NCBI GenBank assembly: GCA_012840485.1
Contig: DULG01000019.1
Location: forward strand, 186,001 to 250,000
DNA: 64,000 nt
From: Clostridia bacterium
GTDB taxonomy: Bacteria; Bacillota; Thermoanaerobacteria; Thermoanaerobacterales; Thermoanaerobacteraceae
Direction: 5' to 3'
Of this stretch, positions 11,029-21,639 are shown piece by piece. Both the position numbers and the translations under genes were made by a program. The notes beneath the pieces were generated by a model, which was not told the origin of the DNA, ran no database searches, and worked only from the letters and a program-made list of their open reading frames with translations. Position 1 is the first letter of the stretch; each line of letters opens with the position of its first letter.

Positions 11029-12891
11029 TTACCTCATTTCCTTATATTTTTGTAGTATAGTACTTGCGATAGACTCAGCATCTAAATTGTATTTTTTAAA
11101 CAAGTTTTCTACATCTCCATGTTCTATAAACTTATCAGGAAATCCTAAGCATAAAACTGGTTTGTAAATTCCTTTCGAATTTAAAAGCTCTAATATAGCA
11201 CTTCCAATTCCACCAGCTATGACATTATCTTCTACTGTAACAATAAATTTGACTTTGTTTGAGATATCTAAAATCAGATCTTCATCTAAAGGTTTGACAA
11301 ATCTCAAATTGACAATAAATGGTTGTAAATCAGAAGCTTTTAAAATCTCTTTTGCTTCTAACACCTTTCCTACCATTCTTCCTAATGCAAAAATTGCTAT
11401 TTCTTCTCCCTCAGATACTAACTCTGCTTTTCCAAACTCTATACTGCATTCTCTTGTAATATCGAATTCTCCTGCTTTTCCCCTTGGATACCTTATGGCA
11501 ACAGGAAAGTCAAGATTTCTTGATAATTTAACCATTTCAACTAATTCATTTGCATCTTTTGGAGACATAATCGCTATATTAGGAATTGGCCTTAAATAAG
11601 ATAGATCAAAAACTCCTTGATGGGTTTCTCCATCCTCTCCTACAATTCCTGCTCTATCAATTGCAAAAACAACAGGTAATTTTTGTATACATACATCGTG
11701 TATAAGCTGGTCATAAGCTCTTTGTAAAAAGGTAGAATACACTGCAAAATAAGGTTTATATCCTTGTACTGCCATTCCTGCTGCAAAGGTAGTAGCATGC
11801 TGCTCTGCTATTCCTACATCAAAAAATCTTTCAGGAATCAATTTTGCAAAATGAATAAGCCCTGTTCCCTCTGGCATGGCAGCAGTTATTGCAACAATTT
11901 TGTCATCTTTTAATGCCATTTCAGTAAGAGTCTTTCCAAATACATCAGAATAAGTCGCCTGCCCCTCATTTACAAACTTACCTGTTTGTATGTCAAAAGG
12001 AGCTGCAGAATGAAATTTATCAGGAAATTTTTCTGCAAATTTATAGCCTTTGCCTTTTTTTGTGATAACATGTACTAAAATAGGTCCTTTTATTTTCTTT
12101 GCTCTTTCTAAAACCTCTATAAGGCTATCAACGTCATGTCCGTCAATAGGTCCTAAATATGTAAAGCCCATCTCTTCAAAAAACATTCCTGGCACTACTA
12201 ACTGTTTTACAGAATCCTTAATTCTTTCAATGTATTTATGAAGGCTTTTTCCTATTGGAGGTACAATATTGAGTAAATTATCAACCTCTTGTTTTAATTT
12301 GTTGTAAGTAGGGTCAGTTCTAAGTTTACTTAAATACAAAGATAAACTACCTACGTTTTCTGAAATAGACATCTCATTGTGATTTAGCACGACAATCAAA
12401 TCTGTTTTAGACCTTCCTGCATTATTTAATGCTTCAAAAGCCATGCCACCTGTCAAAGCTCCATCACCGATTACCGCTACAACAGAATATTTCTCGCCCT
12501 TTAAATCTCTTGCCTTGGCAATACCCAATGCTGCAGATATAGAGGTGCTACTGTGACCTGCTCCAAATATATCATGCACACTTTCCGTTCTTTTAGTATA
12601 ACCAGAAAGGCCATTGAATTTCCTTAAAGTATCAAACTGGTCTTTCCTACCTGTAAGCATTTTATGTACATAACACTGATGCCCTACATCCCAGATTATT
12701 TTGTCAACTGGCGAATTAAAAACATAGTGAAGTGCAACTGTAAGTTCAACAATTCCAAGGTTTGAAGCTAAATGACCACCTGTTTTAGACACCTTTTCTA
12801 TTAAAAACTGGCGTATTTCTTCGCAAAGCAGTGGAAAGTCCTTTTTGTCTAATTTTCTTAAATCATAAGGGCTATCAATTTGCTCAAGCAT
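11029..12891 (-). CDS. dxs: 1-deoxy-D-xylulose-5-phosphate synthase
   Basis: Full-length similarity: GHQCYVHKMLTGR, GDGALTGGMAFEALNNAG, GEDGETHQG. Confidence 0.98.
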   Translation of the reverse strand: MLEQIDSPYDLRKLDKKDFPLLCEEIRQFLIEKVSKTGGHLASNLGIVELTVALHYVFNSPVDKIIWDVGHQCYVHKMLTGRKDQFDTLRKFNGLSGYTKRTESVHDIFGAGHSSTSISAALGIAKARDLKGEKYSVVAVIGDGALTGGMAFEALNNAGRSKTDLIVVLNHNEMSISENVGSLSLYLSKLRTDPTYNKLKQEVDNLLNIVPPIGKSLHKYIERIKDSVKQLVVPGMFFEEMGFTYLGPIDGHDVDSLIEVLERAKKIKGPILVHVITKKGKGYKFAEKFPDKFHSAAPFDIQTGKFVNEGQATYSDVFGKTLTEMALKDDKIVAITAAMPEGTGLIHFAKLIPERFFDVGIAEQHATTFAAGMAVQGYKPYFAVYSTFLQRAYDQLIHDVCIQKLPVVFAIDRAGIVGEDGETHQGVFDLSYLRPIPNIAIMSPKDANELVEMVKLSRNLDFPVAIRYPRGKAGEFDITRECSIEFGKAELVSEGEEIAIFALGRMVGKVLEAKEILKASDLQPFIVNLRFVKPLDEDLILDISNKVKFIVTVEDNVIAGGIGSAILELLNSKGIYKPVLCLGFPDKFIEHGDVENLFKKYNLDAESIASTILQKYKEMR

Positions 12892-12900
12892 TTAAAACCC

Positions 12901-13488
12901 TCACTTTCTTTTTTCTCTTTTATTATTTTTATAATCGGGCAAAATCTTTATACCCATGTTTTTTTCTATCCAAGCAAGAATTACAGCAACTGTATAAACA
13001 ATAGACTGGCTTTTAGCTATACCTATATTTTTACCAATAGCTTTTCCTCCAATTGTAATGGCAGATAATAAACCTCCTAAAATCGCAGTATAAAGAGAAC
13101 CTTTGGGCCCCTCAAAAGCTAATTTTACAATTATTGCCATCAGAGCAGCACCAGAAACAATTCCAGAAATATCTCCTACTACGTCATTGCAAAAATTAGC
13201 CACAATATTAGCATTTCTAAGAAGTTTTATGGCTTCCTTTGCTCCAAATACTTTTTTAGCCGCCATTGCATGAAAAGGTTCTTCTCTGCCTGAAATTACT
13301 GCTGTACCTATTATATCAAAAATTATACCAATTAACACTATAAAACCAAGAATACAAAAGGCTACAAGGAGATTGCTCTCTTTTAATGCAACATCAGAAA
13401 AAAAATTTAATATAGTGGCAAGAAAAAAGGTTATAATAGTTATATGTAAAATCCACTTATAATTCGTATTTATGTTTTTATTTTTCAT
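12901..13488 (-). CDS. oapA: OLE-associated protein A-like membrane protein (OapA)
   Basis: 195-aa multi-TM protein with NDVVGD (DxxxD) segment, directly 3' of the OLE RNA and upstream of dxs; ATG at 13488 with AGGAGGT upstream. The ORF-track start at 13584 lies inside the RNA and is rejected. Confidence 0.85.
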   Translation of the reverse strand: MKNKNINTNYKWILHITIITFFLATILNFFSDVALKESNLLVAFCILGFIVLIGIIFDIIGTAVISGREEPFHAMAAKKVFGAKEAIKLLRNANIVANFCNDVVGDISGIVSGAALMAIIVKLAFEGPKGSLYTAILGGLLSAITIGGKAIGKNIGIAKSQSIVYTVAVILAWIEKNMGIKILPDYKNNKREKRK

Positions 13489-13510
13489 AATAAAAAAAAG
13501 ACCTCCTACA

Positions 13511-14115
13511 TGTATAAAGGCAAAGTGGTAGCATATTGGGTAAACTTTGCGGCTTAGGTCCAGTAGGATTTCCCAAGCGGGCACTGAACGTCGCCGTTCA
13601 GCGGTTCCCCTTTAAGCCCGCTTTTACCTTGTCACCAAAGGTAAGACTGGACTACCACTTAGTCCGCACCGTAATCCCCAATATGCCGCCCGACAAGGCG
13701 CAGCCTAGGAGTTTTCCTCAACAGAGGAACCAACCCCTATCCTCTTTTGCAATTCGGGTTTCATCAGCAATAGCCAGTAATTCAAGAGCTCTTTGAATTA
13801 TGGCTTACAACTGATATCCACCCGAATCACTCAAGGCAGGCTACACTGTCCGCAGCTTTATGGCCGCGAGACAGGTTCATCCTACCCCGTAGCCCGTAAA
13901 AGCCACGCAAGTAGGTCTCCGCGGAGGAAGGGTCAACGCCCACATGCCATTGTGGATCGCCCCCCCTCCTTAACTCCCAGCACCAGCCCCCAACTGGGCG
14001 TTGAAAGCCAGCACCAGGAACTTCATCGATGTGCCCTTGACGGATTTTTAGGCCCGTCTTCGGGATTAGCGCCTCTGACTAGGATACTGCACCACTTTGC
14101 CTTTCTTTTCAAGGT
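13511..14115 (-). ncRNA. ole: OLE RNA (ornate, large, extremophilic)
   Basis: About 600 nt GC-rich non-coding block in an AT-rich region; lies between ispA and oapA/dxs as in known OLE loci; 13-bp terminal pairing AAAGGCAAAGTGG (5') with CCACTTTGCCTTT (3') at 14092-14104/13516-13528; promoter just upstream. Exact ends approximate. Confidence 0.88.
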
Positions 14116-14121
14116 ATATTA

Positions 14122-14151
14122 ATTATAACATAATAAAAATGACAATATCAA
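14122..14151 (-). promoter_or_regulatory. Sigma-A-like promoter for OLE RNA
   Basis: -35 TTGATA (14151-14146), 18-nt spacer, -10 TATAAT (14127-14122) on minus strand. Confidence 0.7.
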
Positions 14152-14243
14152 ACCTCTACAAAGTCTGTAGAAGGTTGCTACAGTCATTTAACTGCCAAAA
14201 AACTCATTTCTTTCAAAAAGCATTGTCAATACTCCCTTAAGCT

Positions 14244-15128
14244 TTAGTTTACTCTTTCAATCAAATAATTGGAAAGCTCTTTTAAAAACTCTGCTTTTTC
14301 TCCAAACCTATCTAAAATCTTTACAGCATTCTGTGTAAGCTCTACAACCATCTCATGAGATTTTTCTAATCCAAAAATATTGACAAAAGTAAACTTGCCT
14401 TTTTCTTTATCACTACCTACTTTTTTACCCAATTTTTCCTCTTCTCCTATTACATCCAATATATCATCTTTTATTTGAAAAGCAAAACCTATTAAGCGTG
14501 CATATTCCCTTAAGGCATGAATCTCTTCTTCTGTAGCACCAGCGATGTAAGCTCCTGCACAAACAGACGCTTCTATCAAAGCTCCTGTCTTGTGTTCATG
14601 CATAAATTTTAATTCTTCATAAGTAAGCTCCGTGTTTTGTGAAAGTATATCTACCACTTGCCCACCAATAATTCCTTTACATCCTGAGGCTGTCGCAATT
14701 TCATTGGTAGCTTTCAATATTCCTTCATAATCTTCCGGATGTTCTAAAGCATGTCTTACTAACACTTCATACCCTAAATTTAAAAGTCCATCACCAGCTA
14801 AAATTGCTATAGCTTCCCCATAAACTTTGTGATTCGTGGGCTTTCCTCTTCTTAAATCATCATTATCCATGGCTGGAAGGTCATCGTGAATCAGAGAATA
14901 AGTATGAATAAGTTCAATCGCACAAGCTACAGGAAGAGCTTTTTTTATATCTCCTCCTAAAAGCTCACAAGAAGAAAGGCATAAAACTGGTCTTAACCTT
15001 TTCCCTCCAGCAAATACACTGTAATTCATTGCTTCATAAATTATCTCTGGTTTTTCTTCTATATCAAGTATTCTGTGTAGTTCTTTCTCAACAAGCTGTT
15101 GTTTTTCTCTTAACTTTTCTTTAAACAT
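14244..15128 (-). CDS. ispA: Polyprenyl (farnesyl/geranyl) diphosphate synthase
   Basis: DDLPAMDND and DDILD motifs; start moved to MFKEK with GAGGAAAAGG upstream. Confidence 0.95.
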   Translation of the reverse strand: MFKEKLREKQQLVEKELHRILDIEEKPEIIYEAMNYSVFAGGKRLRPVLCLSSCELLGGDIKKALPVACAIELIHTYSLIHDDLPAMDNDDLRRGKPTNHKVYGEAIAILAGDGLLNLGYEVLVRHALEHPEDYEGILKATNEIATASGCKGIIGGQVVDILSQNTELTYEELKFMHEHKTGALIEASVCAGAYIAGATEEEIHALREYARLIGFAFQIKDDILDVIGEEEKLGKKVGSDKEKGKFTFVNIFGLEKSHEMVVELTQNAVKILDRFGEKAEFLKELSNYLIERVN

Positions 15129-15354
15129 CCTTTTCCTCCTCTTTAAAATCAATTTCTTCATTTTCGTTGATGAGAAGGGTTATCTTTCCTTCAACCTCAC
15201 TTAACCTTTTTTCTAATCTTTTAGAAATTTCAACTCCTTCTTTAAATAAATTAAAAGACTCTTCCAGCATTAAATTTCCTTTTTCTAATATATTCACAAT
15301 TTCTTCTAATCTCATCATTTCTTTTTCAAAGGACAATTCTTCATTCATCTTCAT
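15121..15354 (-). CDS. xseB: Exodeoxyribonuclease VII small subunit
   Basis: [32 protein letters not shown]; next to xseA. Confidence 0.93.
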   Translation of the reverse strand: MKMNEELSFEKEMMRLEEIVNILEKGNLMLEESFNLFKEGVEISKRLEKRLSEVEGKITLLINENEEIDFKEEEKDV

Positions 15355-16546
15355 TCACCTCTTGTACTGTGGCTTTAGCTTTGCCATCTTTAAATAAAAT
15401 TTTTATTTCTTCATAAGGCTTTATTTCTTTTACAGAAGAGATAACTCTTTCTTGAACATTTAAGACAATTGTATAGCCTCTCGTAAGCACATTTAGAGGA
15501 CTTAAGGAATTTAATTTTTCTACTAAAATCAAAAAATTATTTCTTTTTTGTTGACATATCGAAGCCATTTGATTATACAGATCTTTTTTTAAATTTTCAA
15601 CCTTGTGTTTTAAAACTTCACTCTTTTTAATAGGGCTGTTAAGATACAAAGCCCTTTTAAGCCCTTCAAATTCTTTTTTCTTGCGATTTAATTCAGCAGT
15701 CATCAAGGTTAATAATTTCGTTTTTAATAAAAACAATTCTCTTTGATAAACTTTTATGTCTGGCACCACAATTTCAGCAGCTGCTGAAGGAGTAGGAGCT
15801 CTTAAATCTGCCACAAAATCAGAAATAGTAAAATCCGTCTCATGACCTACTGCAGAGACAACGGGTAAGCGAGAGGCATAAATACATCTTGCTACCTTTT
15901 CCTCATTAAAAGGCCAAATTTCTTCTAGAGAACCTCCTCCCCTTGCCAAAATAATCACATCAATGTCATTGCGTCTATTTACAAGCCGAAGAGCATTACA
16001 TATATCCTCTGCCGCAGAACTCCCTTGTACCAAAACAGGAACTACTAAAATATCTACTGCGGGATTTCTCCTCCTTGAAATTGTGATGATATCCCGTATC
16101 ACTGCTCCTGTAGGTGAAGTCACTACAGCAATCTTTTTTGGATGTTTAGGAATAGGCTTCTTTTTCTCCGGATCAAAAAGACCCTCTTTTTGTAATTTTT
16201 CTTTTAGCTGATTAAAAGCAAGGTATAAAGCCCCAATACCCTCCGATTGAATAGACTGCACATAAAGCTGGTAAGTACCACTTTTTTCATAAACTGTTAT
16301 TCTACCTGCTGCAATAACTGACATACCTTCCTGTAAGGTAAAATTCAAAAGTCTACTATATTCATTGAACATAACACACTTTAAAGAAGCTATTTCATCC
16401 TTTAAAGTAAAATAAATTCCAGTGCTGTGATATTTTAAATTAGAGATTTCTCCTCTTACTCGGACATTTCTCAAAATTATATCATTGTCCATCATTCTCT
16501 TGATATAGTCCGTTATCTCACTGACGTTAAGTGCTTTTAATTGCAT
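15341..16546 (-). CDS. xseA: Exodeoxyribonuclease VII large subunit
   Basis: OB fold plus [29 protein letters not shown]. Confidence 0.96.
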   Translation of the reverse strand: MQLKALNVSEITDYIKRMMDNDIILRNVRVRGEISNLKYHSTGIYFTLKDEIASLKCVMFNEYSRLLNFTLQEGMSVIAAGRITVYEKSGTYQLYVQSIQSEGIGALYLAFNQLKEKLQKEGLFDPEKKKPIPKHPKKIAVVTSPTGAVIRDIITISRRRNPAVDILVVPVLVQGSSAAEDICNALRLVNRRNDIDVIILARGGGSLEEIWPFNEEKVARCIYASRLPVVSAVGHETDFTISDFVADLRAPTPSAAAEIVVPDIKVYQRELFLLKTKLLTLMTAELNRKKKEFEGLKRALYLNSPIKKSEVLKHKVENLKKDLYNQMASICQQKRNNFLILVEKLNSLSPLNVLTRGYTIVLNVQERVISSVKEIKPYEEIKILFKDGKAKATVQEVNEDE

Positions 16547-17360
16547 ATTTAAAAGCCTCCAGGGTGTTTTTAAGTATCATAGCTGTCGTCACAGGCCCAA
16601 CTCCTCCTGGAACTGGTGTTACATAAGAACACAAGTCTTTTACAGATTCAAAATCCGCGTCTCCATATATATTTCCATCGTAAACGTTTATACCTGCATC
16701 TATAAGAATTGTCCCTTCTTTAATCATATCTCCCTTTACCAAATTCATTTTTCCGGCTGCCAACACTAAAATGTCTGCTTGTTTAGTATAATAAGCCAAA
16801 TCTTTTGTCTTTGAATGGCATACCGTAACTGTACAATTTTTATCCAATAAAAGCTTAGCTACAGGTTTTCCTAAAATATTGCTTCTGCCTATTACAACTG
16901 CGTGTTTTCCCTCAAATTGAGTATCAATACTTTCTAGAATATGTAAAATTGCTTTGGGAGTACAAGGAACAAAAAGAGGTTTTCCAGCAAAAAGCCTTCC
17001 CATATTATAATTAGATATGCAATCAACGTCTTTATAAGGATTTAGCGTATCGTATACCAATTCAGCATTAAAGTTTTTAGGAAGAGGCATTTCTATCATT
17101 ATGCCGTGGGTATTTTTATCTTCATTTAAAAACTTTAAGGTGTCAAAAAACTTCGACTCTTCACTTTCTGAAAAATAATAGATTTCAGCCTCAATCCCCA
17201 CATTTTCACAAGCTTTAACTTTAGAGTTTGCATAAACTTTTGAAGACTCATCATCTCCAGCCATCAAAATCGCTAATCTGGGCTTGTAACCAAACTCCCT
17301 TATCTCTCTTTTTACCTCTTCTCTTATCTTTTTAGAAATCTCCTTACCATCAATTATCAT
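16527..17360 (-). CDS. folD: Methylenetetrahydrofolate dehydrogenase/cyclohydrolase
   Basis: [32 protein letters not shown]. Confidence 0.97.
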   Translation of the reverse strand: MIIDGKEISKKIREEVKREIREFGYKPRLAILMAGDDESSKVYANSKVKACENVGIEAEIYYFSESEESKFFDTLKFLNEDKNTHGIMIEMPLPKNFNAELVYDTLNPYKDVDCISNYNMGRLFAGKPLFVPCTPKAILHILESIDTQFEGKHAVVIGRSNILGKPVAKLLLDKNCTVTVCHSKTKDLAYYTKQADILVLAAGKMNLVKGDMIKEGTILIDAGINVYDGNIYGDADFESVKDLCSYVTPVPGGVGPVTTAMILKNTLEAFKYAIKST

Positions 17361-17772
17361 TTGATTTACCTTCCTCCAATCCTTTATCCCTTACAAACGC
17401 TCCCAACAAACCATTTATAAACACATGAGAATCTTCTGTACTGTATTTTTTAGCTATTTCTACTGCTTCGTTTATAGAAATATTTACAGGAATATTCCCG
17501 TATTGCATCTCATAAATGCTGCACCTTAAAATAGCCAAATCTATTTTTGGCATGCGGTTAAGAGCCCAATTTTGAGAGTATCTCTCTATTTCCTTATCAA
17601 TTTCCTCTAAATGTTCAATAGCCCCTATTACGGTATTTTCTATGTACTCTTTTTGCTCGCCTGGGTCGTTTTCCTTATAAAAATTCTCAAATATTTTGCT
17701 TATAGGTAGCCTTGAAACGTCGTATTGATAAAGCATTTTTACAACCCATTCCCTGGCTTCTGTTCTGTTCAT
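17350..17772 (-). CDS. nusB: Transcription antitermination factor NusB
   Basis: [27 protein letters not shown]. Confidence 0.95.
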   Translation of the reverse strand: MNRTEAREWVVKMLYQYDVSRLPISKIFENFYKENDPGEQKEYIENTVIGAIEHLEEIDKEIERYSQNWALNRMPKIDLAILRCSIYEMQYGNIPVNISINEAVEIAKKYSTEDSHVFINGLLGAFVRDKGLEEGKSNDN

Positions 17773-17820
17773 TGTCCCAACTCCTTGAATTTTACTTCTT
17801 ACATATATTGTACCATAACT

Positions 17821-17865
17821 CTACTTAAACTAACCCTCTGTCTAGCAGAGGGTTAGTTTAAGTAG
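17821..17865. repeat. 20-bp perfect inverted repeat with 5-nt loop
   Basis: CTACTTAAACTAACCCTCTG-tctag-CAGAGGGTTAGTTTAAGTAG, between asp23 and nusB. Confidence 0.95.
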
Positions 17866-17870
17866 ATATT

Positions 17871-18278
17871 TTAATTTTCCTCTTCTTTAGCTTGCTGTTG
17901 TTTTTTATTTTCCTTATCCATATTTACCCCTTGAACGTGAATATTGACTTCAACAACTTTTAATCCTGTCATATTTTCCACAGCATTTTTAACATTTTCT
18001 TGTACATTCCATGCAACTTCTGGAATTCTAACACCATAATCTACAATTAAGTACAAATCTATTGATACTTCTTTTTCTCCCACTTCTACTTTTACACCTT
18101 TACCTAGATTCTTTCTTCCTAACATTTCAGAAAGTCCGTTTACGACTCCCCCGCTCATTCCAGCCACTCCAGATACTTCCGTTGCCGCCAAGCCAGCGAT
18201 TATACTTACAACTTCTTCTGAAATTTTAATAGTACCTAATTCTTGATTTTCATTATTTAAATTTACATTTTCATCCAT
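17871..18278 (-). CDS. Asp23/Gls24 family envelope stress protein
   Basis: Asp23 fold: ISEEVVSIIAGLAATEVSGVAGMSGG. Confidence 0.92.
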   Translation of the reverse strand: MDENVNLNNENQELGTIKISEEVVSIIAGLAATEVSGVAGMSGGVVNGLSEMLGRKNLGKGVKVEVGEKEVSIDLYLIVDYGVRIPEVAWNVQENVKNAVENMTGLKVVEVNIHVQGVNMDKENKKQQQAKEEEN

Positions 18279-18374
18279 ATATTTCACCCCCTTAAAGAAA
18301 ATTTTTCTAAAGTCAACAAATAACTGTCAAATACATTATACCATAAGTTACTCTATAAAAACAATTTGCTTTCC

Positions 18375-18920
18375 TCACTCTAACCTTGTCATAATCTTAA
18401 TATTGTCCAAAGAGATTCCTGTCTGCCTTGAGACAATTTCTACAATTTGTGCCACTTCTTCTTCTGACAGTTTATCTGCCTGTACAATTACATTTACTAT
18501 ACCATTATCTATCATCACAACTGCATCTTGAAACCCCTTAGCTTTTATCAAATTTTCTATTATCATCTCTTGATTTGTTATTTCTGTAAGTTTTATTATT
18601 TGCCTTTGAGCTTCGTTTCTTGTCGCTTCACTGGTATTTTTATTTTCTACTATTTCTTTTAAAGCATCAATACTTCTACTCCTATTTATTTCTCTTTCTT
18701 CTCTATAAGTAGTAAATATTCCAGTGAAAAGTTTATCTTTTTCTGTACTAGTTTCTTTTGCAGAAGAAGTACTTGTTTGAATAACTTGCGAATTCTGACT
18801 GTACTCATTTTTAGCAGCTTCTTCTTTTTTATTGGTATACCCATAGTTTAAAACAAAAGCAATAGCAATTAGCAAGACAAGGGATATAATCGCTATAAGC
18901 TTTTTTCTCATATAGACCAT
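18375..18920 (-). CDS. spoIIIAH: Stage III sporulation protein AH
   Basis: TM plus C-terminal ring-building domain, end of spoIIIA operon. Confidence 0.92.
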   Translation of the reverse strand: MVYMRKKLIAIISLVLLIAIAFVLNYGYTNKKEEAAKNEYSQNSQVIQTSTSSAKETSTEKDKLFTGIFTTYREEREINRSRSIDALKEIVENKNTSEATRNEAQRQIIKLTEITNQEMIIENLIKAKGFQDAVVMIDNGIVNVIVQADKLSEEEVAQIVEIVSRQTGISLDNIKIMTRLE

Positions 18921-18938
18921 AAAAACTCCTCCCCACTC

Positions 18939-19520
18939 TTATTTTGAAGATATTACCTTTACTTTATAGGCAGGAATCCCCAAAGCAGTTTGAACTGCCG
19001 AAGAAAGTTCGTATCTTAATCTTGGATCTTTTGCTCCATCAGCAACTACAATCACTCCCCTTATTTCTGGCATTTTTCTTTTTAATACAATTGGAGCATT
19101 TTGCCCAGAGGTATCTTGAGAGGTAACTACTCTGTTGTTTGATTCCGTTTGAATGGTTTCTCGAATTCCACCACTGCTATCTTTTTCGCTTGTTGTGGTG
19201 TTAGATTGCACTATATCCATCGCTGCTACTACTTCTTCATCAGAATTTAGTGTTATAAGCACTTCAACGTTTCCCACTCCTTCAATTTTTGATAATATAT
19301 TTTTTAAATCTCTTTCTAATTTTTTGGCATAGTCTTCGCTATCTTTTCCTTTTTGGTCTAAAACCAGTTCTTTGTTATCGTACATATTTGAAGGGCGAGG
19401 TTTTGAAAAAGTACTCGCACCAATCAACAAAATCAATCCTATCAAAAAAACAATTATCAGATTTTCAACTAACTTCTTATTATCTTTTAAAATTTTATCT
19501 TTAAGTTTATTAAAATCCAC
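18939..19520 (-). CDS. spoIIIAG: Stage III sporulation protein AG
   Basis: Operon position and VEVLITLNSDEEVVA...RGVIVVADGAKDP. Confidence 0.92.
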   Translation of the reverse strand: MDFNKLKDKILKDNKKLVENLIIVFLIGLILLIGASTFSKPRPSNMYDNKELVLDQKGKDSEDYAKKLERDLKNILSKIEGVGNVEVLITLNSDEEVVAAMDIVQSNTTTSEKDSSGGIRETIQTESNNRVVTSQDTSGQNAPIVLKRKMPEIRGVIVVADGAKDPRLRYELSSAVQTALGIPAYKVKVISSK

Positions 19521-19538
19521 TCAAGTACCTCCTTTCTT

Positions 19539-20063
19539 TTATTCCTCTTTTATAGTTATATTCTTTAAAGGTACATTATAGAATGCACTGATTGTTTTTT
19601 TAATCTCTTCATAATTAATTTTTTTCTTTTCTGACTTTTCTAATAATATAGTCATCTCTTTTATCTTCCCAAAATCTTTATCCTCTAAGTTTTCAACAAG
19701 TGAAACTTCTATTGTAACTCTGTCAATTTCATAAAGATTTAGAAGTTTCTCTTTAATTTGGTCTATCAGTCTCTTTTTATATTCCGCTACAATTAAATTA
19801 TTTCTCTGTTTTTCTGCTTCTTTTGATATTTGATCTACATTCATGTTTTTCAAAAAATAGTCATTTTTAAATACATAAGCCTCTATATTTGAACCTCCTT
19901 TTAAAAAACTTATCAATGGATTTAAGATAGTTATCATAATTACAAAACCTATCGCAACTTTAGCATATTTTTTTAGGCTGGAGGAAGGAACTAAAAGTTC
20001 TAAAACTATTGAGAGAATTGAAATATAAAGTACCTGCAATATCCAGTTTTTTAAAAACTCCAT
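19539..20063 (-). CDS. spoIIIAF: Stage III sporulation protein AF
   Basis: Operon position; two N-terminal TMs. Confidence 0.9.
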   Translation of the reverse strand: MEFLKNWILQVLYISILSIVLELLVPSSSLKKYAKVAIGFVIMITILNPLISFLKGGSNIEAYVFKNDYFLKNMNVDQISKEAEKQRNNLIVAEYKKRLIDQIKEKLLNLYEIDRVTIEVSLVENLEDKDFGKIKEMTILLEKSEKKKINYEEIKKTISAFYNVPLKNITIKEE

Positions 20064-20071
20064 TGTTTCAC

Positions 20072-21232
20072 CTACCTCAGCATAGTGGTAATATTAGCTG
20101 TTCCTATAATAGCTGTTATTGTAAAGAACATCATCACAGTAACAGATGCCAATACTCCGAACACATAAGTCAAGGAATTAGCTATATCTGAAAGACAATT
20201 TACAATTCTTTTATCAGAAATAGGCTCAATCACTGCTGCAGCAAATCTATAGATAACTATCAATGAAAAAAGTTTTATTAAAGGCATAGCAGAAATTAGC
20301 ACAATTGCTATAAGCCCATAAGTGCCTACTGCTCCTTTTATCAATAGTGAAGCCCCTATAACTGCATCGACACTATCAGATAAAAGCCCCCCTACTACTG
20401 GCAAAAAAGCACCAACTGTATACTTCGCTGTTCTCGATATAACACCATCTGCCATTGAAGAAGATAAGCCCTGTATAGTTATTACTCCCAAAAAAATACT
20501 CAATAAAATTGAAATAGAAGCTGTAGACAAAGTTTTTAAAAAATCCCCCATTTTCTTCAAAGTAAATTTTTCAGAGATGTTTCCTACAATTTTTACAGCT
20601 GTCATGAGCAAAATAATAGGCAATATAAAATCCCTCATCAGATGGGCTATAAACTCAACTGTCACAATGACAACAGGGTGAAAAAACGCTGCAGAGGTAA
20701 AAGCACCTACTGAAACAAGTAAAGTTATAAGTACAGGTAGCATCGATTGCATAAAATCAACCATTCTGTCAATTGCTTCTTTGCCAATTCCTAAAGCTTC
20801 TGTGAAGCTTTTAACCGCTATTACAATAAAAACTATATAGACCGCTAAAAAAGCAATCTCACTTATATTTTCATTTTCAAAGGAACTGTGCAAATTCATT
20901 AATATGCCACCGATTACAGCCAAAATTAAAAGTTGTATCAAAAGTCTCAGAGAAGAATATAACTCTTTAAAAAACAATTTTAATAAATTCTCAAAAATCT
21001 GTTTTACATTAAAAGGTTGTTTCCCTGTTATCACATTTTGTATATAAGTTTTTAAATCGAAATAAGGGAATATATTGCCATTTTTTTGATTAGCCTCTTT
21101 TACAAATTGGTCAATTTTATAGGTATCAACACCTTTTAACTGCACTTCAAGGCTATCTTTTATCGGTTCAGCTTTTGCAGTTGCCATAAAAAATGTAAGG
21201 AAAAACAAAACCATAAAAAATACTTTTTTCAA
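20072..21232 (-). CDS. spoIIIAE: Stage III sporulation protein AE
   Basis: Signal peptide plus multi-TM; operon position. Confidence 0.94.
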   Translation of the reverse strand: MKKVFFMVLFFLTFFMATAKAEPIKDSLEVQLKGVDTYKIDQFVKEANQKNGNIFPYFDLKTYIQNVITGKQPFNVKQIFENLLKLFFKELYSSLRLLIQLLILAVIGGILMNLHSSFENENISEIAFLAVYIVFIVIAVKSFTEALGIGKEAIDRMVDFMQSMLPVLITLLVSVGAFTSAAFFHPVVIVTVEFIAHLMRDFILPIILLMTAVKIVGNISEKFTLKKMGDFLKTLSTASISILLSIFLGVITIQGLSSSMADGVISRTAKYTVGAFLPVVGGLLSDSVDAVIGASLLIKGAVGTYGLIAIVLISAMPLIKLFSLIVIYRFAAAVIEPISDKRIVNCLSDIANSLTYVFGVLASVTVMMFFTITAIIGTANITTMLR

Positions 21233-21244
21233 TCTTTTTACACC

Positions 21245-21631
21245 TCACGGCATTATTGAAAGAATTGTCTCCATAAGAGCTATAATTATTGGGATTGACA
21301 AAAAAACTATTATTATTTTCCCAGCTATCTCTATTTTAGAAGCTAAATTTTTCTCATTTGCGTCGAAACATAGCTGAACTCCAAATTCCGTTATGTAAGC
21401 TATACCAATAATTTTTAAAGTTGTCATAAAATAAATATTGTCAAGTCCGCTTTTTCTAGCAAGGGTGTTTAATACTTCGACAATTGCGTTAAGTTTAGGA
21501 ATAATTATCATAAAGACAATTATACCAGCTATTAAGCTTAAAATTATTGCTATTTCGGGATTTGTCTCCCTTAAAACTGTCAAAATGATTAAAACCACTA
21601 TCCCTAAAATTACAATTTGAAATATTTCCAT
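21245..21631 (-). CDS. spoIIIAD: Stage III sporulation protein AD
   Basis: Operon position; multi-TM. Confidence 0.93.
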   Translation of the reverse strand: MEIFQIVILGIVVLIILTVLRETNPEIAIILSLIAGIIVFMIIIPKLNAIVEVLNTLARKSGLDNIYFMTTLKIIGIAYITEFGVQLCFDANEKNLASKIEIAGKIIIVFLSIPIIIALMETILSIMP

Positions 21632-21639
21632 TTTATCAC

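Noticed and set aside
13536-14122. Plus-strand ORFs 13536..13796 and 13793..14122
   Set aside because: They lie within the OLE RNA block, have no RBS or recognisable protein features, and are GC-structure artefacts
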